NCBI GenBank assembly: GCA_963719345.1
Contig: CAVRCA010000001.1
Coordinates: 124,001 to 188,000, forward strand
Direction: 5' to 3'
Length of the DNA stretch: 64,000 nt
Source of the DNA: CAVRCA01 sp963719345
GTDB lineage: Bacteria > Pseudomonadota > Alphaproteobacteria > Acetobacterales > Acetobacteraceae
Part shown: piece after piece, positions 46,531 through 55,296 of the stretch
Layout of the letters: every line of letters begins with the position of its first letter
Position numbering within the stretch: the stretch's first letter is position 1
Program-made: the position numbers and the translations under genes
Notes under the pieces: model-generated
The model's database searches: none
What the model saw: the letters and a program-made list of their open reading frames with translations, nothing else
What the model was told of the DNA's origin: nothing

Positions 46531-48125
46531 GCCTCCACCGCCCGGCCCTTGAGCGGAAACATGCCGCGCGGCCGCCGCTGGATGAACAGGATGAGGAGCA
46601 CGAGGACGACGATCTTGCCGAGCACCGCACCGGCGATCGGTTCCAGAAACTTGTTGACGATGCCGAGCGTCAGCGCGCCCACCGCCGTTCCCCATAGATT
46701 GCCGACGCCGCCGAACACCACCACCATGAAGCTGTCGATGATGTAGCCCTGGCCGAGATTGGGGCTCACGTTGTCGATCTGGCTCAGCGCCACTCCCGCC
46801 ATGCCGGCCACCCCGGAGCCGAGGCCGAACGTCATCGCGTCGATCCACGGCGTGTTGATCCCCATCGCCGCCGCCATCCGCCGGTTCTGCGTCACCGCCC
46901 GCATGCGCAAGCCGAGCGGGGTGTAGCGCAGCGCCGCCATCAAGGCGCCGAGCACCAGCAGCGAGAAGATGATGATGATCAGCCGGTTCCAGGTGATCGT
47001 CAGCTGGCCGAGCTGAAACGCGCCGCTCATCCAGGCGGGCGTGCCCACCTGCTGGTTCGACGGCCCGAAGATCGACCGCACCGCCTGTTGCAGCAGCAGG
47101 GACAATCCGAACGTCGCCAGCAGCGTCTCGAGCGGCCGGCCGTAGAGGAAGCGGATCAGGCCGCGTTCGATCGCCATGCCGAGCAGCGCCGTCACCAGGA
47201 AGGCGAGCGGGACCGCGAAGAACAGGCTGGCGCCGAACAGGCCGGGGGAGACGGCGGCGATCACCTGCTGCACGACGAAGGTGACGTAGGCGCCGATCAT
47301 CACCATCTCGCCATGCGCCATGTTGATGACGCCCATCACGCCGAAGGTGATGGCCAACCCGGCGGCGGCGAGCAGCAGGACGGAGCCCAAGCTCAGCCCG
47401 TAGAACACGCTCTGCCCGTAACTCCAGAGCTGCAGCGAGAAGTCGATGGACTTGACCGCCGCAGCGGCCGCCTGGGCGACCGCCGGCGGCTGGCCGGAGA
47501 GCGAGGCGAGCAGCGAGCGCGCGTCGAGGTCGCCGCGCCCGGCGACGACGCCGACGGCGGCCAGCCGGTCGGTTGGCGCAGTGTTCGGCGAAGACAGAAT
47601 CACGGCCGCGCGCGCGTGCATCATGGCGCGCTTCACCGATGCGTCGCCCTCCTTGGCGATCGCCCGGTCGAGCGCGGGCAGTGCGGCGGGATCCCGTGAG
47701 TGGAACACGGCGTCGGCGGCCTCCCGCCGCGTCGCCGGGCTTTCGGCGAACAGGCGCAGGCTGCCGAGTGCCGCGTCGATCGCCACGCGCACGTTGTTGT
47801 TGAGCCGGATCTGCTTGAGCCCGCTCGCCATCACGTCCGGCGCGGGCGCGCCGGTAGCGGCATTGGCCACGCTGCCGTCGGCCGTCTTGATGAACAGCGT
47901 ATGATCCGCCCGCGCGTAAAGCCTGCCCGATTGCAACGCAGCGATGACCGGGATCGCGCGTGGGCTGCCCGATTGTGCGAGCAACTCCACGCCGTGCTTC
48001 GTCTCGTCGAAATTACCGGCCCCGAGTAATGCGAAAGCATCGTCCGCCGGCTCGGCGCGGACGGCCTGTGCCCCCAACCCAAGCAGGATCAGGAGCAGAA
48101 ACAGGCCGGCGAGCCGGGCGTGCAC
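46527..48125 (-). CDS. urtB: Urea ABC transporter permease UrtB
   Basis: 532 residues. A signal-like N-terminus and a periplasmic region of about 230 residues (the HEAT-like extension typical of UrtB) precede a LivH-like membrane domain: GLAITFGVMGVINMAHGEMV, NRRMAAAMGINTPWIDAMTF, and GAVLGKIVVLVLLILFIQRR. GTG 48125 begins 7 bases after urtA. Normal length for the family. Confidence 0.94.
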   Translation of the reverse strand: MHARLAGLFLLLILLGLGAQAVRAEPADDAFALLGAGNFDETKHGVELLAQSGSPRAIPVIAALQSGRLYARADHTLFIKTADGSVANAATGAPAPDVMASGLKQIRLNNNVRVAIDAALGSLRLFAESPATRREAADAVFHSRDPAALPALDRAIAKEGDASVKRAMMHARAAVILSSPNTAPTDRLAAVGVVAGRGDLDARSLLASLSGQPPAVAQAAAAAVKSIDFSLQLWSYGQSVFYGLSLGSVLLLAAAGLAITFGVMGVINMAHGEMVMIGAYVTFVVQQVIAAVSPGLFGASLFFAVPLAFLVTALLGMAIERGLIRFLYGRPLETLLATFGLSLLLQQAVRSIFGPSNQQVGTPAWMSGAFQLGQLTITWNRLIIIIFSLLVLGALMAALRYTPLGLRMRAVTQNRRMAAAMGINTPWIDAMTFGLGSGVAGMAGVALSQIDNVSPNLGQGYIIDSFMVVVFGGVGNLWGTAVGALTLGIVNKFLEPIAGAVLGKIVVLVLLILFIQRRPRGMFPLKGRAVEA

Positions 48126-48132
48126 GACGGGC

Positions 48133-49449
48133 CTACTTGCTCACCTGCTTGGTCTCACCGCCGCATTTGCCGAGCTTGACGTTGTAGTTGCCGCAACGCA
48201 TCGGCGGCAGCCAGTCGGCGATCAGGTCGCGCGAGCCTTCGAGATACGGCGACCACGCCTGCGCCACGATCAGGCCCGGTGTCTGCGAGACGATGTTGAA
48301 CTGCCCGTCACCCTGGATCTCGCCGATCAGCACCGGCTTGGTGATGTGGTGGTTCGGCATCATTGCCGCATAGCCGCCCGACAGGTTCGGCACCGCGACG
48401 CCGATCATCGCGTCGATCACCTTGTTGGGGTCGGTCGTTCCCGCCTTCTCGACCCCCTTGATCCACATGTTGAAGCCGATATAGGCGGCTTCCATCGGGT
48501 CGTTGGTGGTGCGGTTCGGCTTCTTCGTGTAGTCGTGCCACTGCTGGATGAACGCCTTGTTCTCGGGCGTGTCGACGCTCTCGAAATAGTTCCAGGCGGC
48601 CAGATGGCCGACCAGCGGCTTGGTATCCACGCCGGCGAGCTCTTCCTCGCCGACCGAGAAGGCGATGACGGGAATGTCGGTCGCCTTGATCCCCTGGTTG
48701 CCGAGCTCCTTGTAGAACGGCACGTTGGCGTCGCCGTTGATGGTCGACACCACCGCCGTCTTCTTGCCCGCGGAGCCGAACGACTTGATCTGGGCGACAA
48801 TGTTCTGCCAATCGGAATGGCCGAACGGCGTGTAGTTGATCATGATGTCCTCGTCCTTGACGCCCTTCGACTTGAGGTACGCCTCGAGGATCTTGTTGGT
48901 GGTGCGCGGATAGACGTAGTCGGTCCCCGCCAGCACCCAGCGCTGGATGCCGTTCTCGTTCATCAGGTAGTCCACTGCCGGAATCGCCTGCTGGTTCGGC
49001 GCCGCACCCGTGTAGAACACGTTGCGGCTGCTCTCCTCGCCCTGGTACTGGACGGGGTAGAACAGGATGCCGTTCAGCTCCTCGAACACCGGCAGCACGG
49101 ATTTGCGCGAAACGCTGGTCCAGCAGCCGAACACGGCCGCGACCTTGTCCTGGCTGATCAGCTCGCGCGCCTTTTCGGCGAACAACGGCCAGTTGGACGC
49201 GGGATCGACCACCACCGGCTCAAGCTTCTTGCCGAGCAGGCCGCCTTTCTTGTTCTGCTCGTCGATCAGCATCAGCATGACGTCCTTCAGGGTCGTCTCG
49301 CTGATCGCCATCGTGCCGGACAGCGAGTGCAGGACGCCGACCTTGATCGTGTCTTGCGCCCGGGCCGGCTCGGTTGCGGGACCGAGCAGGGTGGACAGAG
49401 TGGCCACGGCGATCGCGAGTTCCGCGACCCAGCGGCGGACAAATGACAT
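48133..49449 (-). CDS. urtA: Urea ABC transporter substrate-binding protein UrtA
   Basis: 438 residues. Signal peptide (RRWVAELAIAVATLSTLLG, cut near ARAQD), then a periplasmic binding-protein fold: IKVGVLHSLSGTMAISETTL, FGCWTSVSRKSVLPVFEELN, GILFYPVQYQGEESSRNVFY and EAAYIGFNMWIKGVEKAG, all UrtA hallmarks. First gene of the operon; ATG 49449 with GAGGGAAC upstream. The 215-base divergent region to 49665 should contain the operon promoter, commonly nitrogen-regulated, but I see no clear sigma-54 site. Confidence 0.95.
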   Translation of the reverse strand: MSFVRRWVAELAIAVATLSTLLGPATEPARAQDTIKVGVLHSLSGTMAISETTLKDVMLMLIDEQNKKGGLLGKKLEPVVVDPASNWPLFAEKARELISQDKVAAVFGCWTSVSRKSVLPVFEELNGILFYPVQYQGEESSRNVFYTGAAPNQQAIPAVDYLMNENGIQRWVLAGTDYVYPRTTNKILEAYLKSKGVKDEDIMINYTPFGHSDWQNIVAQIKSFGSAGKKTAVVSTINGDANVPFYKELGNQGIKATDIPVIAFSVGEEELAGVDTKPLVGHLAAWNYFESVDTPENKAFIQQWHDYTKKPNRTTNDPMEAAYIGFNMWIKGVEKAGTTDPNKVIDAMIGVAVPNLSGGYAAMMPNHHITKPVLIGEIQGDGQFNIVSQTPGLIVAQAWSPYLEGSRDLIADWLPPMRCGNYNVKLGKCGGETKQVSK

Positions 49450-49664
49450 CGTGGTGTGTTCCCTCGTGACGTCGTTGTTGGCGAGCGCCGACCGGCCCCC
49501 GGGACGGATCGCGCTGCAACCGTCATGCCAACCAGGTGCTCGCCGTTGTTCCCCTGAGCCGCAACGGTACCTCGGCGCTGCTCTGCTCGCGCGCGGCGCA
49601 TGTGCCGACAAAAGGCGCAGCGTCTCAGCTGCGGGACGCCGCTTCCTGTGATACGGTTGTATTT

Positions 49665-51056
49665 ATGCGATCGGCACACGCAACCTGGACCCGCGCCGCC
49701 CGCCAGGATCACTCGGGCGTCCTCAAAACCTCGGCGGCGCTGCTGGCCCTCGCCGGGCTGGGGGCGGCGCTGCTCGAACCCTGGCTGCTCTGGGCGCTCT
49801 TTGCCGCCGCCGCCCTGCTGGCCGGCCTGGTCCTGACGTTCCGCTTTCCGGTGGCCGCCGGGATCGGCTGGTTGGTGCTGGTCGCCAGCACGCCGGAGAT
49901 GTGGCTCGGCGACCTCGTCGGGGGCGGACCGATGATCCTCGGCGTCGTCAAACTCGCCGGGCTGGCGCTGGCCGGGGTCTGCGTGCTGCGTTTCGGCCCG
50001 GTCGCGGATGCCTGCAACCCGGGTCTGGCCTTCCTTGCCATGTTCGTCGTCGGCCTCGCGCGCGGGCGGCACCCGAGCCTCGATCTTTCGGAGAGCCTGC
50101 GGTCGCTGATCGGGTCGGTGGCGCCGTTCGCGTTCTCGTTCAGCCGCTTGTCGCGCCCCTGGGCCGGGGCGATCATCCGGACCACGCAATGGGTGCCGCT
50201 GCTGCTGATCGGCTTGGGGCTCGCCTTGGCCGCGACCGGACTGCGACCGGTGTTCATCGAGGATGGCGGCTTCCGGCTATCGGCGACCGGTCATCCGGCC
50301 TTCCTGGGCGGGTTCGCGCTGGCGGCAATGGAGGCGTCGCTGCTCGAACTGTTGCGCGAGGGCCGGCGTCTCGATTTGGCGCTGCTTGGGCTCAACCTGC
50401 TCATCCTGGTGCTGACCGGCGCCCGGGCGCCGCTGGCGATCGGCCTCGGCCTCTGCGTCATCGCGGTGCTCGCCATCCCGTCCGACCGGTTCAGCCTGTC
50501 CCGACGGGTGACGCTGGCTCTTGGCACCGCATGCCTGGCGCCGCTGCTCCTCACGGCGGCCGGCCTGCTGGGCGAGATCCGGCTGTTCAACGTGCTGTCG
50601 AACGAGGCGGCCAACCTGAGCGGCCGCGACCTGATCTGGCCCTGGTTCCAGGATGCCTGGGACGAGTCGCCCTGGTTCGGCTGGGGGGTCGGCGCCGGCA
50701 AAGTCATCGTGCCCGAAGAGTCCACTCTGGCCCACCTGCTGGGCACCACCGCGGCCCATAACGAGTATCTGCGCATCGGGGTCGAGGGCGGCTGGTTCGG
50801 CCTGTCGTTGCTGATTGCGCTGTTCGTGCTCTGGACCATCCGCCACACCCGCGTCATGCCGCGCGCTGATCGGGTGCTGATCCGGCTGGTGCTGATCGCC
50901 TTCGCCATCCACGCCTATACGGACAACGCCCTGATCGCGACGACCTCCTCCGTCCTGTTCACCTGGGTCTCCGCCGTCTTCGCGCGCGGCGCCCTGGAGC
51001 GGGCGCAATCCACCGCCGAGGAATTGCCGGTCCCCTCGCTGGCGGCGGGAGAGTAG
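49665..51056 (+). CDS. O-antigen ligase/polymerase-like membrane protein (Wzy_C)
   Basis: 463 residues with ten or more hydrophobic helices. The large periplasmic loop and the conserved stretch LGTTAAHNEYLRIGVEGGWF (about 360-379, with the H-N-E-Y motif) mark the O-antigen ligase domain family, so a role in joining or polymerising surface glycan is likely. Which glycan is unknown, and no glycosyltransferase is adjacent. ATG 49665 is preferred because the upstream frame is not membrane-like. Confidence 0.78.
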   Translation: MRSAHATWTRAARQDHSGVLKTSAALLALAGLGAALLEPWLLWALFAAAALLAGLVLTFRFPVAAGIGWLVLVASTPEMWLGDLVGGGPMILGVVKLAGLALAGVCVLRFGPVADACNPGLAFLAMFVVGLARGRHPSLDLSESLRSLIGSVAPFAFSFSRLSRPWAGAIIRTTQWVPLLLIGLGLALAATGLRPVFIEDGGFRLSATGHPAFLGGFALAAMEASLLELLREGRRLDLALLGLNLLILVLTGARAPLAIGLGLCVIAVLAIPSDRFSLSRRVTLALGTACLAPLLLTAAGLLGEIRLFNVLSNEAANLSGRDLIWPWFQDAWDESPWFGWGVGAGKVIVPEESTLAHLLGTTAAHNEYLRIGVEGGWFGLSLLIALFVLWTIRHTRVMPRADRVLIRLVLIAFAIHAYTDNALIATTSSVLFTWVSAVFARGALERAQSTAEELPVPSLAAGE

Positions 51057-51092
51057 AGTGCGGCCAATTTGGACCGAGGCGGCGTGGCTGCG

Positions 51093-52028
51093 ATGCGAAT
51101 AGGAACGGGTTTCCTGCTGATCGGGCTGCTCGCGGCGCAGCCGGCCGGCGCGACCGGGCTGGCGTTCGTCGTCAACTCCGGCGGCGCGTCGATCAGCATC
51201 GTCGACATGGGCGCCGAGAAGGAGGTGCGGCGCATCCCGGCGCTGCGCGAGCCGCATCATCTGGCGCTCAGTCCGGACGGGCGCGAATTGCTGGTCGGCG
51301 ACACGGTCGGCAACGAATTGCTGTTCCTCGATCCGGCGACCGGGGTGGTGAAACGGCGAACCCCGGTGGCCGATCCCTACCAGCTGGGCTTCAGCCCCGA
51401 CGGACGGTGGCTCACCGTGAACGGCCTCGCGCGCAATCAGGTGGACGTCTACGACGCCGCGACGATGCGGTTGGCAAAGCGCTTTCCGCTGTCCTCCATG
51501 CCCAGCCATCTCGCCTACGCCCCCGATTCCAGCATGGTCTATGTGAGCCTGCAGGGCACCGACCGGCTGGCAGCGATCGATCTCACCCGAATGGCGGTGG
51601 TCTGGGATGTCCCGGTCGGGAAAACCCCGGCGGGCGTCATGTGGCATCTGGGAAAGATCCTGGTGGCCGACATGGGCGCCGACGATATCGCGGTGGTCGA
51701 TCCGATCGACGGCCGGGTCGAGCGCCGCATCCACGTGGGGAAGGGGGCGCACCAGCTCTTTCTCTCCCCCGACGGATCGTTGATCTACGTCAATGCGCGG
51801 GTGGACGGGAGCACCACGGCGCTCGATGCCCGCACGCTCGAGGTCAAGCGCGTCTACAAGATCCCCGGCGGCCCGGACTGCATCGATTTCGCCCCTGACG
51901 GCAAGCTCTGGATCACCCGGCGCTGGGCGGAGAAGGTGGCGGTGCTGGACCCCAAAACTGGAGCGACCGACACGATCGACGTCGGCCGCTCGCCGCACGG
52001 CATTTTTCTCAACACCAGGGCGGAGTAG
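51093..52028 (+). CDS. Secreted YVTN-type beta-propeller protein
   Basis: 311 residues. Signal peptide (IGTGFLLIGLLAAQPAGA) then repeated blades: ALSPDGRELLVGDTVGNELL, GFSPDGRWLTVNGL, LSPDGSLIYVNARVDGSTTA. Periplasmic and probably a binding scaffold; no catalytic residues. ATG 51093 keeps the signal. Starts 36 bases after the O-antigen ligase-like gene and is followed by 5 bases and the next small gene, suggesting one transcript to 53305. Confidence 0.8.
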   Translation: MRIGTGFLLIGLLAAQPAGATGLAFVVNSGGASISIVDMGAEKEVRRIPALREPHHLALSPDGRELLVGDTVGNELLFLDPATGVVKRRTPVADPYQLGFSPDGRWLTVNGLARNQVDVYDAATMRLAKRFPLSSMPSHLAYAPDSSMVYVSLQGTDRLAAIDLTRMAVVWDVPVGKTPAGVMWHLGKILVADMGADDIAVVDPIDGRVERRIHVGKGAHQLFLSPDGSLIYVNARVDGSTTALDARTLEVKRVYKIPGGPDCIDFAPDGKLWITRRWAEKVAVLDPKTGATDTIDVGRSPHGIFLNTRAE

Positions 52029-52033
52029 CGGTC

Positions 52034-52324
52034 GTGTCGCAGAGCCTTGTGAATCCCGATCCGGCGGCTATGGACTTGCGCATGTCGGCGCTGGAGCGAG
52101 GCATGGACCGGCTTGATGCAAGACTGGACGGAATCGAGAGCCGCCTGCGAGACGTCGAGCGGTCCCTTGCGGAGATTGGCGCCAAGGTGGACCTGTTGGT
52201 CACGCAAGTGATCGCAAAACTTCCTTCCTGGTGGCAAATGCCGGCCGTCATCGGTGCGACCGTCGTATTGCTGGTCGGGCTTTATGGCGGGGTGCGTTAC
52301 CTGCAGTCTCACGGGTTGCTTTGA
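52034..52324 (+). CDS. Small coiled-coil protein with C-terminal membrane helix
   Basis: 96 residues from GTG 52034. Residues 18-58 form heptads (ERGMDRLDARLDGIESRLRD), and PAVIGATVVLLVGLYGGVRY near the end is a membrane helix. Architecture resembles haemolysin XhlA-like or DUF1640-type accessory proteins, but no family is certain. Only 5 bases after the propeller gene. Confidence 0.6.
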   Translation: MSQSLVNPDPAAMDLRMSALERGMDRLDARLDGIESRLRDVERSLAEIGAKVDLLVTQVIAKLPSWWQMPAVIGATVVLLVGLYGGVRYLQSHGLL

Positions 52325-52330
52325 TGACGG

Positions 52331-53305
52331 TTGCCGGAGTGCGCGTTGCTCGACCCCTTTGACCTTGCTGCCGGCTGGTTGCAGGAGCACCTGCTGATCC
52401 CGCTGCTCTTTCGGCTGGACTGGATGGAGTGGGAAGACCTCGCCTATGGCTGGGCGCTGTTCGCCGTCTATGGCGCGGTGCAGGTGGCCACCACGTTCGC
52501 GGTCTGCCTGCCGCTCGAACGCTGGCGACCCGTCGAGCGCTGGGCCGATAGCCGCGCCATCGGCGTCGACGTGCTCTACACGGTTATCGCCAGGGTCGGC
52601 ATCCTGCCGCTCGTCACCTTCGTCGGGTTCTACCAGGCGCAGGTGGCGCTGAACGGCTGGCTCGCCGATCACGGCTGGGTGCCGCCGACCTTGGAGCGGT
52701 TGCTGCCCGACCTGCTCGGGCATCCGGTGCTCACCTTCGCGCTCTACGCCGTCATCCTGGATCTTTCCGAGTACTGGCGGCATCGGCTGTCGCACAGCCT
52801 CCGCTGGTGGTGGGCGCTGCACTCGCTGCACCACGCCCAGCGCCAGATGACGTTCTGGTCGGACGACCGCAATCACCTGTTCGACGAGATCATCTCCTTC
52901 CTATGGTTCACCGCGGTGGCGCTACTGATCGGCATCCCGCCGCTGCAGTTCCCCTTACTGGTGCTGCTGCTGCGGTTCCTCGAAAGCCTGTCCCACGCCA
53001 ACGTCCGGCTCTCCTTCGGTCGGATCGGCGAGCGGCTGCTGATCTCGCCCCGCTTCCATCGCGCCCATCACGGGGTGCTTGCGGCGGGACAGCGGAGCTG
53101 CAACTACGGCGCGACGTTGCCGTGGTGGGACATGCTGTTCGGCACCGCCGATTTTTCCCGCGCCTATGTCCGGACCGGTGATCCCTCGGGCGAGGAGGCG
53201 CTCGCCACCGGCAGTTACCTGGCCCAGCAACGGGCCGGCTTGCGCCGCCTGGGCCGCACCCTGCGCGCCAGGCCGGTTCGCCCGGCGGCGAAGTTGCGCT
53301 TATAG
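52331..53305 (+). CDS. Fatty-acid hydroxylase/sterol desaturase family protein
   Basis: 324 residues, membrane-bound di-iron oxygenase family. Four to five hydrophobic helices and three histidine clusters: HRLSH near 153, HSLHH near 165 and HRAHH near 239, the metal-binding boxes. TTG 52331 is the best in-frame start, 6 bases after the previous gene. Substrate (a lipid) is not predictable. Confidence 0.83.
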   Translation: MPECALLDPFDLAAGWLQEHLLIPLLFRLDWMEWEDLAYGWALFAVYGAVQVATTFAVCLPLERWRPVERWADSRAIGVDVLYTVIARVGILPLVTFVGFYQAQVALNGWLADHGWVPPTLERLLPDLLGHPVLTFALYAVILDLSEYWRHRLSHSLRWWWALHSLHHAQRQMTFWSDDRNHLFDEIISFLWFTAVALLIGIPPLQFPLLVLLLRFLESLSHANVRLSFGRIGERLLISPRFHRAHHGVLAAGQRSCNYGATLPWWDMLFGTADFSRAYVRTGDPSGEEALATGSYLAQQRAGLRRLGRTLRARPVRPAAKLRL

Positions 53306-53350
53306 TCGCCCTCGCTGGTGCCGGGCCAGCGCAGAAGCGGGAGGATCAAG

Positions 53351-54256
53351 ATGCAGGATCTCGACGAGAACACGGTCACCGACGCCGCCATCGAGCAGAT
53401 GGCGACCACCGCCAATCCCCGGCTCAAGCAGATCATGGACGCCGCCGTCCGGCATCTGCACGCCTTCGCCCGTGAGGTGAACCTCACGCCCGCCGAGTGG
53501 ATCGACGGCATCAAGTTCCTGACCCAGGTGGGCCACGCCTGCACCCCGATCCGCCAGGAGTTCATCCTTCTCTCCGACGTGCTGGGCCTGAGCGCGATGG
53601 TCAACGCCCTCAATGACCGCCGCGTCGAGGAGCAGGGGACGCAGAGCAGCCTGCTTGGTCCGTTCTTCCGCGCCGACGCGCCGGATTACGAGCTGGGTCA
53701 GTCCATCATCCGCGACATCAACGCGCCTGAGATCGTGCTGTATGGCCGGGTCACCGACGAGACCGGCGATCCGGTGCCGAACGCCACCATCGACGTTTGG
53801 CAGACCAACGAGAACGGCGCCTATGACCTCCAACTCGGGGGCGGGACGGACACCGACATGCGCGGTCGGTTCCGGACCGACGGCGACGGGCGCTACCATT
53901 TCCGCTCCATCCGCCCGCTCGGCTACACCATCCCGCTGGACGGCCCGGTCGGCGAGCTGATCAGGCAACAGGGGCGGCACGGCTGCCGCCCGGCCCACAT
54001 CCACTTCCTGATCGGCGCCCCCGGCTACCGCGAGCTCGTCACAGCGCTCTACATGGCCGACGACGAGCATATCGGTTCCGACACCGTGTTCGGCGTCTCG
54101 GGCTCGCTCGTGGTCTCGCCGAAGGCGAACGACCCCGATGCCCCCGTCCGCGGCCTGCCCGGTCTACGCTACGACTTCCAGCTCGCCCGCGCCGCCAACG
54201 ACGCGACCGGCCGCGTCGGTGCCGATCCCGCCCAGATCGTCGCTGCTGCCGAGTAG
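53351..54256 (+). CDS. Intradiol ring-cleavage dioxygenase, probable hydroxyquinol 1,2-dioxygenase
   Basis: 301 residues. N-terminal helical dimerisation domain, then LLGPFFRADAP, LYGRVTDETGDPVPNATIDV, and ligands of the non-haem Fe(III): YDLQLGG (Tyr), GYTIPLDGPVGELI (Tyr) and CRPAHIHFLIGAPGY (His pair). Length and N-terminal domain favour hydroxyquinol/catechol 1,2-type enzymes over protocatechuate 3,4. ATG 53351 has GGGAGGATC before it. The MetE-like gene starts 8 bases after its stop. Confidence 0.83.
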   Translation: MQDLDENTVTDAAIEQMATTANPRLKQIMDAAVRHLHAFAREVNLTPAEWIDGIKFLTQVGHACTPIRQEFILLSDVLGLSAMVNALNDRRVEEQGTQSSLLGPFFRADAPDYELGQSIIRDINAPEIVLYGRVTDETGDPVPNATIDVWQTNENGAYDLQLGGGTDTDMRGRFRTDGDGRYHFRSIRPLGYTIPLDGPVGELIRQQGRHGCRPAHIHFLIGAPGYRELVTALYMADDEHIGSDTVFGVSGSLVVSPKANDPDAPVRGLPGLRYDFQLARAANDATGRVGADPAQIVAAAE

Positions 54257-54264
54257 CCGCGTCA

Positions 54265-55296
54265 ATGGCGCGCACGCTGCTGCCCACCACGGTGGTGGGC
54301 AGCTATCCGCAGCCGGACTGGCTGCTGGATCGGGCCAAGTTGAGCGGCAAGGTGCCGCGGGTGCGGGCGACCGACCTCTGGCGTATCCCGGAGGCGTGGC
54401 TGGAGCAGGCGCAGGACGACGCCACGATCCTCGCCATCCGGGACATGGAGCGCGCCGGGATCGACATCATCACCGACGGCGAGATGCGGCGGGAAAGCTA
54501 CTCCAACCGCTTCGCGAGCGCTCTCGACGGGATCGACCTTGAGCGGCCCGGCGAGGTCATGGGCCGCACCGGCGGGACCACCATCGTGCCTCGGGTGGTG
54601 GGGCGGATCAGCCGGCGTGGCCCGGTCGAGACGCGCGACGTGGCGTTCCTGCGCGCCAACACCGAGCGCACGGTCAAGATCACCTTGCCCGGCCCGTTCA
54701 CCATGGCGCAGCAGGCGCAGAACGATTTTTATGACGACGAGGCGGACATGGCGATGGACTACGCCATCGCCGTCAACCAGGAGCTGCGCGACCTCAAGGC
54801 GGCCGGCGCCGATATCGTCCAGCTCGACGAGCCCTGGCTGCAGGCGCGGCCCGACGCCGCAAGGCGCTACGCCGTGCCGGTCATCGATCGCGCCCTGGCG
54901 GACATCTCTGGACCGACCGTGATCCATATCTGCTTCGGCTATGCCGACATGGTCCACGACAAACCCAACGGCTACTCCTTCCTGCCGCAGCTTGCGAACA
55001 GCCGAGCGGCCCAGATCTCGATCGAAGCCGCACAGCCGCGTCTCGATCTCGGCGTCCTCGGCGAACTCGGCGACAAGACCGTGCTACTCGGCGTCATCGA
55101 TCTCGCGGCGGAGGCGGTCGAGACGGCCGACGAGGTGGCCGCGCGGCTGCGCGCCGGCCTTGCGCATCTGGCGGCTGAGCGGCTGGTCGCCGCTCCCGAT
55201 TGCGGGATGAAATACATCCCGCGAGCGCGGGCGTTCGCCAAGCTGAGTGCGCTCGCCGCCGGCGCCGCGATCGTCCGCCGGGAGTTGCAGGGGTAG
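54265..55296 (+). CDS. MetE-like methyltransferase, C-terminal-domain-only form
   Basis: 343 residues matching only the catalytic half of cobalamin-independent methionine synthase (MetE, about 750 residues). VGSYPQPDWLL near residue 12, ITDGEMRRESYSNRF, VQLDEPWLQARP, VIHICFGYAD (zinc His and Cys) and APDCGMKYIPR (zinc Cys) are present, so the zinc and thiol chemistry is retained. Next to an intradiol dioxygenase it may act in demethylation of methoxylated aromatics rather than methionine synthesis (inference). The stop abuts the phospholipase C gene tail-to-tail. Confidence 0.8.
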   Translation: MARTLLPTTVVGSYPQPDWLLDRAKLSGKVPRVRATDLWRIPEAWLEQAQDDATILAIRDMERAGIDIITDGEMRRESYSNRFASALDGIDLERPGEVMGRTGGTTIVPRVVGRISRRGPVETRDVAFLRANTERTVKITLPGPFTMAQQAQNDFYDDEADMAMDYAIAVNQELRDLKAAGADIVQLDEPWLQARPDAARRYAVPVIDRALADISGPTVIHICFGYADMVHDKPNGYSFLPQLANSRAAQISIEAAQPRLDLGVLGELGDKTVLLGVIDLAAEAVETADEVAARLRAGLAHLAAERLVAAPDCGMKYIPRARAFAKLSALAAGAAIVRRELQG

